A DNA stretch of 64,000 nucleotides, taken from assembly GCF_009720775.1 (NCBI RefSeq), contig NZ_WNKW01000006.1:124001-188000 (forward strand), read 5' to 3'. This document shows positions 43,854 through 53,281 of the stretch, one piece after another. Origin of the DNA: Pseudoduganella danionis. GTDB lineage: Bacteria; Pseudomonadota; Gammaproteobacteria; Burkholderiales; Burkholderiaceae_D. The position numbers and the translations under genes were made by a program. The notes beneath the pieces were generated by a model that saw only the letters and a program-made list of their open reading frames with translations, ran no database searches and was not told the origin of the DNA. Each line of letters starts with the position of its first letter. The first letter of the stretch is position 1.

Positions 43854-44787
43854 GGGGCGGCGCCAGCGCAACGGCCAGATAGGCAAAGCGCTTCTGCTCG
43901 ATGCGCGCCTTGGTCACGGCATCGAGCACGATGCCGCACACAGCCAGCATCACACCGAACAGCATGAGGGCAGAACACAGCACGGCCGTGGGCAGGCGTG
44001 GCACCAGCCCTGTCTGCAGATAAGTCAGCACCAGCGGCCACGCCAGCACCAGCGACAGCAACGCGCAAGCGCTGGCCGCCAGCGTATAGAAGGCCAGCGG
44101 CTTTTCCGATTTGAACAGGCGGGCGATGGTGCCGAGGATGCGCCAGCCATCGCGATAGGTATTCAGTTTGCTGAACGAGCCTTCCGGCCGGGCGCCATAG
44201 CGGGTCGCTACTTCTGCCACGGGCATGCGCAATTCCAGCGCATGCACGGTGAGTTCCGTCTCGATTTCGAAGCCGGTGGAATGGGCCGCAAACGACTTCA
44301 CGTAACGGCGCGAGAACACCCGGTAGCCGGACAGGATATCGGTAAAGCTGCGCCCGAACAGCGCTGTCACCACGCCCGTCAGCAGGGCATTGCCGAAACG
44401 GTGGCCGAAGCGGTAGGCCGCCTGCTCTTCGCTCACGCGGCTGCCCACCAGCATATCCAGCCCGTCGTCGAGCAGCCGCTGTACCAGCTGCGGCGCCACC
44501 TGCGCATCATAGGTATGGTCGCCATCGACCATCACATAGGCATCGGCTTCGACATCGGCAAACATGCGCCGCACCACACTGCCCTTGCCCTGTTCCGATA
44601 CGTGGCGCACCAGTGCGCCGGCGGCACGGGCTATGCCGGCCGTGTCGTCCTGCGAATTATTATCGAACACATAGACCTGCGCCTGCGGCAGGCTGGCACG
44701 GAAGGCCTGCACCGTCGCGGCGATGGTAGCTGCTTCGTTATAGCAAGGGATCAGCACCGCGATACGGCGCATCGGCAAGGACGTCAT
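43846..44787 (-). CDS. GtrB-like family 2 glycosyltransferase
   Basis: A 313-residue GT2 enzyme. The donor fold starts IAVLIPCYNEAATI, the metal-binding DxD-type motif is MVDGDHTYD, and LSGYRVFSRR and FEIETELTVHALE follow. Two C-terminal membrane segments match polyisoprenyl-phosphate hexosyltransferases (GtrB/DPM1 type). It should load a sugar onto undecaprenyl phosphate at the inner membrane for the downstream GtrA-like and GT-C-like proteins. It is the first gene of the operon. Confidence 0.9.
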   Translation of the reverse strand: MTSLPMRRIAVLIPCYNEAATIAATVQAFRASLPQAQVYVFDNNSQDDTAGIARAAGALVRHVSEQGKGSVVRRMFADVEADAYVMVDGDHTYDAQVAPQLVQRLLDDGLDMLVGSRVSEEQAAYRFGHRFGNALLTGVVTALFGRSFTDILSGYRVFSRRYVKSFAAHSTGFEIETELTVHALELRMPVAEVATRYGARPEGSFSKLNTYRDGWRILGTIARLFKSEKPLAFYTLAASACALLSLVLAWPLVLTYLQTGLVPRLPTAVLCSALMLFGVMLAVCGIVLDAVTKARIEQKRFAYLAVALAPPHA

Positions 44788-44858
44788 AAGGGGACCAGTA
44801 GGAAAATGGCCCCCATTATATTTCGATTAAGCGGGGCGGCTCAACCACCGCCCCCGGC

Positions 44859-46460
44859 TCAGGCCTGCAGCAGCGCGCGCGCCGGTTGGCCCCGGCGGGC
44901 CGCTTGGGCGCCAGACTGCTCGAGCCGGAATGCCGCCACGGCCGCCGACAGGCGCTCGGCCTGCTCGTTCAACGATTGCGAAGCGGCAGCGGCCTGCTCC
45001 ACCAGCGCGGCATTCTGCTGGGTCAGCGCATCGAGATCGCCGACGGCATGGTTAATCTGTTCGATGCCGGCTTCCTGCTCGCGGCCGGCCGAACTGATTT
45101 CCTGCATATTGGCGGCCACCTGCTGGATGCTACGGACGATATCCACCATGGTGCTGCCAGCCTCGCCCACCAGCGCACTGCCCGCATCGACCCGCTCCAC
45201 CGAAGCGCTGATGAGGGCCTTGATATCCTTGGCCGCATCGGCGCTACGGTGCGCCAGGCTGCGTACTTCCGACGCCACCACGGCAAAGCCGCGTCCTTGC
45301 TCGCCGGCCCGCGCCGCCTCCACGGCGGCATTCAGCGCCAGGATATTGGTCTGGAAGGCGATGCCATCGATCACCCCGATAATATCGGCGATGCGGGTCG
45401 ACGACGCGCGGATCTCGTCCATGGTGCTGACCACCTGGCCCACCAGTTGGCCGCCCCGTTCGGCCACCGTGGCCGCTTCGCGTGCCAGCTGGTTAGACTG
45501 CTGGGCATTCTCGGCATTGTGCTTGACGGTGGCAGTCAGCTCTTCCAGCGACGATGCCGTTTCTTCGATATTTGCGGCCTGGTTCTCGGTGCGGCGCGAC
45601 AGGTCCAGATTACCGGCCGCGATTTCGCTCGACGCCACGGCGATGGTGCTGGCGCCGTCGCGCACTTCGCGCACGGTTACGGCCAGCTTGTCCTGCATGC
45701 CCTGCAGACCGCGCAGCAGCACGCTCATTTCATCCTGTCCCTGCACGTGGATATGGCCGGACAAGTCGCCCTCGGCAATCTGGCGGAAATGCCGCATCAG
45801 GCCTTCGATCGGGCCAAGAATGGAACGCAGCAGCGAAACTGAGCCGAGCACCATCATCAGCACCAGCAGCACGCCTATGCCGCCCGTCAGCCAGATTTGC
45901 AGCTGGTAATTCTTCTGGCTCGAGGCAAAATCTTTCTGGGTATTGGTCGACTGGAACTCGGTCAGCACCGTGGCCGCTTCCTGCAGCCGGGTAAAGCGCT
46001 CCACCATCACCGTCATGGTCAGCTGGACAGCCTTGTCCTTGTCGCCTGCACGCAGCGCGCTGATCAGCGGCTGCACACCCTGGTTCAGAAAGTCCTGACG
46101 CCGTGCCGTCATCTCGGCCGCCAGTGCCTGTTCCTGGGCATCGGCCGGCAGAGCCAGATATTCGGCCCATGCCGCATCCGACTGTTTCAGGTAATCGCTA
46201 GCACGCTGCAGCGTCTTCTCCGCATCGGCGCTGTCGGGATGCAGGGTGACCCGGTCGAGCGACAGGCGGGCACGCATGATGGCTATCTGCGCCTTGTCGA
46301 TGGCCAGCGCCGACGGCATGGCATTGGTACTCACTTCACGCAGGTCACGGTTCACCGAGCGTAGCCCGGCGATCCCCATACCCCCTAGTAATACCGCTAG
46401 CAAACCAAGTACAACCATCACAGCGATCAGACGCTGACGGATAGAAAACCGACTCAACAT
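44859..46460 (-). CDS. Methyl-accepting chemotaxis protein
   Basis: A 533-residue chemoreceptor. It has an N-terminal membrane segment (RQRLIAVMVVLGLLAVLLGGMGIAG), a four-helix-bundle-type periplasmic domain of about 150 residues, a second membrane segment near 190-210, a HAMP domain and a cytoplasmic signalling hairpin with the conserved tip QGRGFAVVASEVRSLAHRSA. Methylation-helix Glu/Gln residues are present. The ATG at 46460 was preferred to an upstream in-frame start. It senses an external ligand and controls CheA; ligand unknown. Confidence 0.93.
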   Translation of the reverse strand: MLSRFSIRQRLIAVMVVLGLLAVLLGGMGIAGLRSVNRDLREVSTNAMPSALAIDKAQIAIMRARLSLDRVTLHPDSADAEKTLQRASDYLKQSDAAWAEYLALPADAQEQALAAEMTARRQDFLNQGVQPLISALRAGDKDKAVQLTMTVMVERFTRLQEAATVLTEFQSTNTQKDFASSQKNYQLQIWLTGGIGVLLVLMMVLGSVSLLRSILGPIEGLMRHFRQIAEGDLSGHIHVQGQDEMSVLLRGLQGMQDKLAVTVREVRDGASTIAVASSEIAAGNLDLSRRTENQAANIEETASSLEELTATVKHNAENAQQSNQLAREAATVAERGGQLVGQVVSTMDEIRASSTRIADIIGVIDGIAFQTNILALNAAVEAARAGEQGRGFAVVASEVRSLAHRSADAAKDIKALISASVERVDAGSALVGEAGSTMVDIVRSIQQVAANMQEISSAGREQEAGIEQINHAVGDLDALTQQNAALVEQAAAASQSLNEQAERLSAAVAAFRLEQSGAQAARRGQPARALLQA

Positions 46461-46881
46461 ATTTACTCCAGATTCAGACAGGAAGTGCAGGCTGACACAC
46501 CGGGCAAGAGATGGGACCGGGCAGCACAATGCCGTATGAGTGAAGCTGACCTGCTGCGCCCACGGGGCAGACGGTGAACTCAGATCAGCGCGCAGAGCGG
46601 CGGGGATGGGGCCGGTGCGATTGTTTGACTAGCATTAGTATAGTTAATTTCCCTCTAGTTTCCAAGAAGCAATTGCAACATCCGGCCAGAGAAATTTTAT
46701 GATAAGCTTTCTTCAGACGACCCCATCCCTGTCGCCCGTTCGTGCCTGCGCCCCGCCTGATCTGGCCCCACACCTACGCACGACCCAGCACGCTTTGCCA
46801 GCTTGCGGCCCGACTACCGCAGCAGCGGGGCAGTACCAGTGTGCGCGCCACCCTTGACGGCCGCCCAACAGGGAGTAGAAC
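46461..46881. other. Divergent intergenic region
   Basis: The 421-bp gap separates the chemoreceptor from the GGDEF-EAL gene. An AT-rich centre (about 46620-46710) is the likely promoter area. No convincing gene or RNA is visible. Confidence 0.45.
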
Positions 46882-48843
46882 TTGTCTTACAGTTTAAGAC
46901 TCTGGCGTGAGAACCTGAACAATCACACCCAGGGTATCGTGGTCAATGCCGCTGCCGTGATAGGCCTGAGCTGCATCATCGATAACCATGCGCTGCCGTG
47001 GCTGCACGGCTGGATCGCCGGCGCTTTGCTGCTATGCCTGCTGCGCTATGCACTCGAACGCTACAGCCTGCGCGATCTGCTGCGCCACCCGCAGCGCCCG
47101 CCGCCCGGCTGGCAGCGCGGCCTGCTCGCAGCCGGCCTGATCGGCTCAGCCCTGATGTGGTCGCTCAATGCCGCCTACGGCCTGCCCCACTACAGCGCCA
47201 ACGAAAAATTCTCCGTGATGATCATCATTTCGGCGCTGGCGGGCGGCGCTACGGGCACGCTGGCCAGCATGCGCATCATCGGCAAGCTGTATATCGCCAG
47301 CCTGCTGCTGCCGACCTGTCTGGCCATGTGGCTGAGCGGCGACGACAAGCTGGCCATACTGGCCGTGCTGGGCATTATCTTCGCGTTCATCATGTTCAAC
47401 AGCCATGCGAACAACTTCAAGCTGCTGTCCAACACCCTGAGCCTGAGCAGCGACAAGGAAGCCCTGATCCGCCAGTTGTCGGAAAAGAACCGCCACATTT
47501 CCGACGTCAACAGCCACCTCGAACAGCGCATCCAGGAACGCACGCAGGCGCTGGAATTCCTCGCCAACCATGACCCGCTGACCAGCTTACTGAACCGGCG
47601 CGGTTTTCTCTCGTATAGCTATGCCAGCGGCACGGACCTGCGCCACCAGACCCTGATTTTCATCGATCTGGATCACTTCAAGGATATCAACGAAGGCATG
47701 GGCCACGAACACGGCGACCAGCTGCTGCAAGCCTTTTCCCAGCGCCTGAGCCATGAAGTGGCCAAGCTGGCGCGCCACATCGGTGCCAGCGACCACCCGA
47801 TCTGCCGCTGGGGCGGCGATGAATTCGTGCTGTGTCTGCTGCGCGCAGTCGACCAGCAGGACGATGGCAGGGCACACTACCGCCAGCTACACGCGGCCCT
47901 GTCGGCCAGCTACCACATCGGCCCCCATCAGGTGCATCTGGGCCTGAGCATGGGGATCTTCGAAAGCATTACGGCGACGTTGCCGCAGATGCAGGCAGCG
48001 CTGACCTGCGCCGACATTGCCACCAGCGAGGCCAAGAAAAATGGCCGCGGCCAGATTTCCTTCTATTCGGAAGCCTCCTACACGCTGCAGCGGCGCCGGC
48101 TCAAACTGACGCAGGCACTGGCGCAGGCCCATCAGGATGGCAGCCTGCACCTGCTCTACCAGCCCATCTACACGGCCGGCACGGGCCAGATCGCCAGCTA
48201 TGAAGCGCTGCTACGCTGGCGCCATGCCGAATACGGCAACATCGTGCCGGACGAATTCATTGCGCTGGCAGAGACTTCCAACGCCATCCAGACCATAGGC
48301 CGCTGGGTGCTGGAACAGGCTTGCCGGCAGGCGGCCAGTTGGCCCACTGCGCCGGGCCAGCCGCAGCCGCCGCGCATCGCCATCAACACCTCGATCCGCC
48401 AGCTGGTGCAGCCCGGCTATAGCGATCTGGTCAGCGCCACCCTGCAGCAATGCGGGCTGGCGCCGCAGCGGTTGATTATCGAAGTGACGGAAAGCGTGCT
48501 CGACGAGCGCAATATGGATCGCGCCAGCGCCAGCCTGAGCGCACTGCATGGGCTGGGCGTAGAAATTCATCTGGACGATTTCGGCACCGGCTATTCTTCG
48601 CTCTCGCGCTTGCGCCAGTTGCCACTCGATGCACTCAAGATCGACAAGAGTTTTGTCACCGACATGGATGAAAAATCACTGACCGTGATCGAGGCGGCCT
48701 TATTGATCGCGCGCCGCTACGGGCTGCGCGTGGTGGCAGAAGGGGTGGAAAGTGCGCAACAGATTGCCACGCTGCGCAGCATGGGCGTGGACGAACTGCA
48801 GGGCTACCATCTGGGCCGCCCTGCGCCGCTACCTGCCCCCTGA
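46882..48843 (+). CDS. GGDEF-EAL c-di-GMP turnover protein
   Basis: A 653-residue protein with five or six membrane helices (about 15-185), a short coiled coil (EKNRHISDVNSHLEQRIQERTQALEF), a GGDEF domain with intact RWGGDEFVL, and an EAL domain with YEALLRW, DDFGTGYSSLSRL and KIDKSFV. Both catalytic signatures look intact, so synthesis and breakdown of c-di-GMP are both possible. The start is TTG, with GGGAG 8 bp upstream; no ATG nearby gives a better start. The membrane region resembles a MASE-type sensor. Confidence 0.92.
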   Translation: MSYSLRLWRENLNNHTQGIVVNAAAVIGLSCIIDNHALPWLHGWIAGALLLCLLRYALERYSLRDLLRHPQRPPPGWQRGLLAAGLIGSALMWSLNAAYGLPHYSANEKFSVMIIISALAGGATGTLASMRIIGKLYIASLLLPTCLAMWLSGDDKLAILAVLGIIFAFIMFNSHANNFKLLSNTLSLSSDKEALIRQLSEKNRHISDVNSHLEQRIQERTQALEFLANHDPLTSLLNRRGFLSYSYASGTDLRHQTLIFIDLDHFKDINEGMGHEHGDQLLQAFSQRLSHEVAKLARHIGASDHPICRWGGDEFVLCLLRAVDQQDDGRAHYRQLHAALSASYHIGPHQVHLGLSMGIFESITATLPQMQAALTCADIATSEAKKNGRGQISFYSEASYTLQRRRLKLTQALAQAHQDGSLHLLYQPIYTAGTGQIASYEALLRWRHAEYGNIVPDEFIALAETSNAIQTIGRWVLEQACRQAASWPTAPGQPQPPRIAINTSIRQLVQPGYSDLVSATLQQCGLAPQRLIIEVTESVLDERNMDRASASLSALHGLGVEIHLDDFGTGYSSLSRLRQLPLDALKIDKSFVTDMDEKSLTVIEAALLIARRYGLRVVAEGVESAQQIATLRSMGVDELQGYHLGRPAPLPAP

Positions 48844-48848
48844 CAGGG

Positions 48849-49385
48849 CTACCACATTAGATCATCGGGAATCTGGAAGGCCGCATACGGATCATCCTCG
48901 TCGACCACGTTGCTGCTCTGCTTGACGCGTACCACCAGCGCCGCATCGCGCTCGGCAATCTTGTCGGCGATCACGCGCGGCACCAGCTCGGTCACACCGT
49001 TCAGCACCACGATCACCAGCCGGCCTGCGACCAGATGGCCCTGCACTTCGGGCGACACATACAGCCGTTCTATCTTGTTCTGGAACGTGTAGTTGTAGGC
49101 GATGTCGCCCTTGCCGGCCGGCTGGCGGTTCTGCTGCACCATCTGCACGATCTGCGCGTGGATGGCTTTCTGCTGGGCCGCGGCATCGCGCTCGGCATTC
49201 AGGGCGCGGGCCCGCTCGGCCTGCTGCCGCTGGGCTTCCTGCGCCGCCAGCTTGGCTTCATCCACGCTCTGCACGCCACTGCGGCGCTGTTCTTTCTGCT
49301 GTTTGCTCTTGTCCTGATTGGCCAGTTTGACCTTGGTCTTGTTGACCAGCCCGGCCTTGAGCAATTGATCTTGTAGGGAAACCAT
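48849..49385 (-). CDS. DUF2058 (YaiL-like) protein
   Basis: A 178-residue soluble protein of the DUF2058 family: VSLQDQLLKAGLVNKTKVK at the start, a highly charged helical stretch (QKEQRRSGVQSVDEAKLAAQEAQRQQAERA) and the C-terminal YNYTFQNKIERLYVSPEVQGHLVAGRLVIV. Function is not established; it may be a nucleoprotein-associated factor. GGAG precedes the ATG at 49385. The terminator of the upstream receptor gene ends only about 14 bp before the start codon, so expression could depend on read-through. Confidence 0.88.
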   Translation of the reverse strand: MVSLQDQLLKAGLVNKTKVKLANQDKSKQQKEQRRSGVQSVDEAKLAAQEAQRQQAERARALNAERDAAAQQKAIHAQIVQMVQQNRQPAGKGDIAYNYTFQNKIERLYVSPEVQGHLVAGRLVIVVLNGVTELVPRVIADKIAERDAALVVRVKQSSNVVDEDDPYAAFQIPDDLMW

Positions 49386-49398
49386 AACCACACTCCAT

Positions 49399-49432
49399 AA
49401 AAAAAGCCGCCGGCTGTTAGCAGCCGGCGGCC
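49399..49432 (-). terminator. Terminator of the 52 kb TonB receptor gene
   Basis: Perfect 11-bp stem (GCCGCCGGCTG) with a TTAG-type loop and a seven-U run on the minus strand. It lies directly before the DUF2058 ribosome site and could act as an attenuator. Confidence 0.88.
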
Positions 49433-49449
49433 CTCATTATAGCGAACGC

Positions 49450-52017
49450 TTAGAAGCGGTAGTTCAGCGAAGCAGCGAAGGTGCGGCCCAGTTGGCTGAA
49501 CTGCGAGCCATCATAGGTCACCATCGAGTAGCGGCCGTTGAAGGTCACCAGATTACGCTGCACTTCCACCGGGGTCAGGCCATAGGCCGGATCGATGGCC
49601 TTGCTGTCGAGCAGAGCCTGACCTTGCGCATTGCGGGCATTGAAGTGCCAGCTAGGCGTAACGTTGAACATATTGTTGACGTTGAACGACAGCGTGGTGT
49701 TCTGGGTCAGCGCATAGTTCAGCGCGAAGTCCGTCACGGTCTTGGTCTTGAACGCCACTTCCAGGTTGTTATCCATACCGGCATTGCGGAAGTGGGTAGG
49801 ACCGAACACGGTGTTGTTCAGCGAGAAGTTGAACTGCTTGTAGTCCCAGTCTGCACCGAGGATGGTCTTGAACTTAGGACGCGAAGTGAACATCAGCGCT
49901 TCCGTGGTGGCGTTCAGCACCGACTGGCCCGCTGCAGCGATCAGCGCAGGGTTGTTGACTTCGCCCTGACGCTCGTTCTTGAGCGAGTAGTTACCGGACA
50001 GGTTCACCGTCAGCTTACCGTCGGCGAAAGGAATGTTCTTACGCGAAGCCACGTAATCGATCCCTTCGGTACGGCTGGTGAGAGCATTCACGAAGAAGCT
50101 GGCGGAGACGATGCCGGCTTTGCCCAGTTGCACGTCGAGCGGATTGGTGGCCACGCCAGTCGGCGTGATTTCCGTGCTCAGCACGATGCGGTCTTTGACC
50201 TTGATGTTGTAGTAGTCGAGCGTGATGCTGGTGTTGCTATCAGGCTTGAAGCCCAGACCCAGCGTGATGTTGTCCGACTTTTCAGCTTTCAGCTTGGGCA
50301 CTTGCAGCGCCGCAGCCGCCGAGGAAACGTTGTTGACCAGACCGGACACCTGGATGCCGCCGCCAGCGACGAAGGAGTACTGGGCTTTCTGGGTGTAGAT
50401 CTGGGCCAGCGACGGGGCGCGGAAGCCGGTCGACGCGGAGGCACGCAGGGTCAGCTGGTCGCTGACTTTGTAGCGCGTCGAAGTCTTCCACACGAAGGCG
50501 CTGCCGAAGTCGGTGTATTTTTCGTAGCGACCCGTCGCATCGACGAGGAAGGCTGGCGTCATATCCCAGGTTGCGCCCGCATACGCGCCGTAGTTCGAAC
50601 GCGACGATGGGAAGGAGTTCTGCACCGAGTTACCGGCATACGAATCAGCACCGCTGCCATAGGTCGAACCGACGTCGCCGGCAATGGTTTCATAGTTTTC
50701 GTGACGCAGTTCGGTACCGGCGTACACGCTGACTTCCTTCGTCATCTGCTGAGAAATATCGCCATTCAATACCCAGTGGCTGAACTTCACGCCACCCGCA
50801 TCGAAGCTGGTCGGCGAAGGGGTGCTGATCTTGTGCGCCAGATAGTCTTCCTGCATGCCGCGGTTGACCGAGTTGGTGACCTGATAGTTCTGCTTGTTGC
50901 CGCCATAGGTCAGGCTCACATCGGCATTCCAGTCGCCCAGCATGAACTTGGTGCCGCCCGTGGCGTTGTAGTCGTCCAGCGTACCGATGAAGGTCGGCAC
51001 ATAGCCCACATACGGCGTACCGCTCGCATGCAGCAGGCCATAGTCGGTCGGACGCCAGTAAGGCGTACGGTAGTTGGCGAAGGAGTTGATGCGCTTGTTG
51101 ACGTAGGCAGCGTTACCGTAAATCTTGGTGGTGTCGCTCAGGTCATAGCTGGTGTTGACTTCAGCCTTGGCCGCGCGCGTGGCAGGCGAACCGTTGATGT
51201 TGCCGGCGTCCGGATGGGTTGCCAGGAATGGCAGCACCTGGGTGTTCAGGTCGGCGCCGAAGTCGCCTGCTTCGCCCTTGGCGTTGACCACGCCGGGACG
51301 GTTGGACAGATTGATCTTGGAAACATCGAGCGTGTAATTGAGGAAGCCGCGATCGCCGCCCAGCGGCAAGCCCTGGTTCAGGCTCAGGCCGCCCATCTTG
51401 CCGTCGCTCTCGTGAGTGATGCCGGTGCGGGCCGTAATCGAACCGCCTTCCGCGCTATCTTTCAGGATGATGTTGACCACACCCGCAATCGCATCGGAAC
51501 CATACTGGGCCGAGGCGCCGTCACGCAGCACTTCAATGCGCTTAATGGCATCGGGAGGAATGGCGGAAATGTCGGCGCCGCTTTCACCACGGCCCGGCGA
51601 GGTCTGGGTGTAGATCAGCGAGCTGGAATTTTTACGCTTGCCGTTAATCAGAATCAGCACGCGGCTAGGACCCATGTTACGGATTTCGTAAGGGTCGAGC
51701 AGCGAGGTGGCATCGTTGACAGGCGTCTGCACCGTGTTGAACGAAGGCACGCGGAACTGCAGCGATTTATCCAGCGTGGCCTGACCCGTTTTGCTCAGAT
51801 CGCGCGAACCGATGATGTCGATAGGCACCGGGGTATCGACCATGGTGCGCTGGGCGCCACGGCTACCGGTCGAGACAATTACCACCTTCTGAATATCGTC
51901 CGGCGTGGCATCAGACGCCGGTTGCACTGCGGCAGTCTGGGCTACCGCCGTGGCTTGCGCGAGCACATAAGGACTCGCTGATAGCAGCAGCGCTGCGAAT
52001 GGGAAATTTTTTTTCAT
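49450..52017 (-). CDS. TonB-dependent outer-membrane receptor
   Basis: An 855-residue receptor. The signal peptide ends near VLAQA, the TonB-box-like VVIVSTGSRGAQRTM follows, then the plug with VLILINGKRKNSSSLI and IKRIEVLRDGASAQYGSDAIAGVVNIILK, and a barrel ending YRF. The plug signature (GKRKNSS, iron/siderophore-like or carbohydrate-type sub-branch) does not fix the ligand. It is transcribed alone from the region around 52018-52276 and ends at a strong terminator. A LacI-family gene lies upstream but no matching palindrome is seen in front of it. Confidence 0.93.
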   Translation of the reverse strand: MKKNFPFAALLLSASPYVLAQATAVAQTAAVQPASDATPDDIQKVVIVSTGSRGAQRTMVDTPVPIDIIGSRDLSKTGQATLDKSLQFRVPSFNTVQTPVNDATSLLDPYEIRNMGPSRVLILINGKRKNSSSLIYTQTSPGRGESGADISAIPPDAIKRIEVLRDGASAQYGSDAIAGVVNIILKDSAEGGSITARTGITHESDGKMGGLSLNQGLPLGGDRGFLNYTLDVSKINLSNRPGVVNAKGEAGDFGADLNTQVLPFLATHPDAGNINGSPATRAAKAEVNTSYDLSDTTKIYGNAAYVNKRINSFANYRTPYWRPTDYGLLHASGTPYVGYVPTFIGTLDDYNATGGTKFMLGDWNADVSLTYGGNKQNYQVTNSVNRGMQEDYLAHKISTPSPTSFDAGGVKFSHWVLNGDISQQMTKEVSVYAGTELRHENYETIAGDVGSTYGSGADSYAGNSVQNSFPSSRSNYGAYAGATWDMTPAFLVDATGRYEKYTDFGSAFVWKTSTRYKVSDQLTLRASASTGFRAPSLAQIYTQKAQYSFVAGGGIQVSGLVNNVSSAAAALQVPKLKAEKSDNITLGLGFKPDSNTSITLDYYNIKVKDRIVLSTEITPTGVATNPLDVQLGKAGIVSASFFVNALTSRTEGIDYVASRKNIPFADGKLTVNLSGNYSLKNERQGEVNNPALIAAAGQSVLNATTEALMFTSRPKFKTILGADWDYKQFNFSLNNTVFGPTHFRNAGMDNNLEVAFKTKTVTDFALNYALTQNTTLSFNVNNMFNVTPSWHFNARNAQGQALLDSKAIDPAYGLTPVEVQRNLVTFNGRYSMVTYDGSQFSQLGRTFAASLNYRF

Positions 52018-52276
52018 GTCTAGACTCTTCCGGATTTGTGGTTATATGCGTTTGCGGAAACTGCCATCTTTGTTAGTGGCTAGGGGTGAATGTATAGACA
52101 TGATTTCAGCCCGTCTATCGTTTCTCGCACACGCTGTCCGGAAACTGTTGAACATGCGGCAAATAAACAACTAGTATACGTAGATTCCCCTACAAATTTT
52201 CCCGCTGTTTTAACAGTGAAATAATGTTCAAAAGCACTGGTATGCAGGCGGTATATATACCCTGTTGCAGCAGCGT

Positions 52277-53281
52277 TTAGCGGGCCGCCAGCGAAGCGCG
52301 CAAGGTCATGCTGACGGGGTAGTCGCGCGTGACGGGACGCTGCAGATCGTAGCAACTATTAAGTAGCGCATTCAGGCCATTCTGCGTCATTTCGCGCCAC
52401 GGCATGTGCACCGTACTTAGGCGCGGTGCGGAGAATTCCGCGCTCGGCGTATCGTCGTAACCGAGCACCGATAGCTGCTGCGGCACGCGGATGCCGGCTT
52501 CCTGAAAATACGAGAGTGCGCCCACCGCCATTTCATCATTGGCACAGAACAGTGCCGTACACGGGTGGCCGGAAGCCATCAGTTCGCGCGCGGCCGACCA
52601 GCCGCCCGCGGGCGAAAAATCGCGCTCGGTCTGCCACAGGCTGGCCGGGTCTATGCCCGCTTCGGCCAGCGTGGCGCAAAACGCCTGCACACGCTGCACA
52701 TTGTCCGGCAGACGCGATGGACCGGCCACGATGGCGATCTGGCGGTGGCCCAGATCGAGCAGCGTGCGCGCCGCCAGCGCACCGCCTTGTGCATGGTCGA
52801 CCGTGAAGCACTGCGCAGCAATGCTGGCGAAACTGTGATTGAGCACCACCATGCGCTTGTGCATGGTTTCCAGCGCCGCCACATCTTCTTCCTGCAGCAG
52901 ATTGGTCATCAGGATTAGCCCGTCGCAACCGCGCTCGACCAGAAAGCTAATGCCTTCCACCGCCTGCTGGCGCGCATCGCCCAGCCCGGCGCCGAAAGCC
53001 ACCACCATGTGCAGGCCGGCTGCGCGCAGCTCGTTATCGATGATCTGCAAAATCGGCGTGTAGAAGGTTCCGCTCAGCACAGGGATGTACACGCCTATCA
53101 TCTGGCTCGAGCCGGACAGCAGCGTGCGCGCAGCATGCGAGGGCCGGAAGCCCAGTTCCTCGATGGCGGCACGCACGCGCGCCAGCGTGGCGGGCGAGAC
53201 CGAACCTTTGCCGCTGACCACGCGCGACGCCGTGCCCAGCCCCACGCCGGCCAGCTTGGCCACATCCTTAATGGTGGCCAT
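52277..53281 (-). CDS. LacI-family transcriptional regulator
   Basis: A 334-residue LacI/GalR regulator. The N-terminal helix-turn-helix and hinge are clear (MATIKDVAKLAGVGLGTASR...RAAIEELGFRPSHAAR), followed by a periplasmic-binding-like ligand domain (IGVYIPVLSGTFYTPILQ, FCANDEMAVGAL, LSVLGYDDT). It overlaps the end of the deacetylase gene by 14 bp, so the two are one operon. Three palindromes TGGAAA-N2-TTTCCA occur before the deacetylase, the GH16 gene and the TonB receptor; these are its likely operators. The inducer is probably a beta-glucan oligosaccharide. Confidence 0.93.
   Translation of the reverse strand: MATIKDVAKLAGVGLGTASRVVSGKGSVSPATLARVRAAIEELGFRPSHAARTLLSGSSQMIGVYIPVLSGTFYTPILQIIDNELRAAGLHMVVAFGAGLGDARQQAVEGISFLVERGCDGLILMTNLLQEEDVAALETMHKRMVVLNHSFASIAAQCFTVDHAQGGALAARTLLDLGHRQIAIVAGPSRLPDNVQRVQAFCATLAEAGIDPASLWQTERDFSPAGGWSAARELMASGHPCTALFCANDEMAVGALSYFQEAGIRVPQQLSVLGYDDTPSAEFSAPRLSTVHMPWREMTQNGLNALLNSCYDLQRPVTRDYPVSMTLRASLAAR

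Noticed and set aside
49492..51981. 829-codon plus-strand ORF opposite a TonB receptor
   Set aside because: Antisense shadow; the receptor plug and barrel motifs are on the minus strand.
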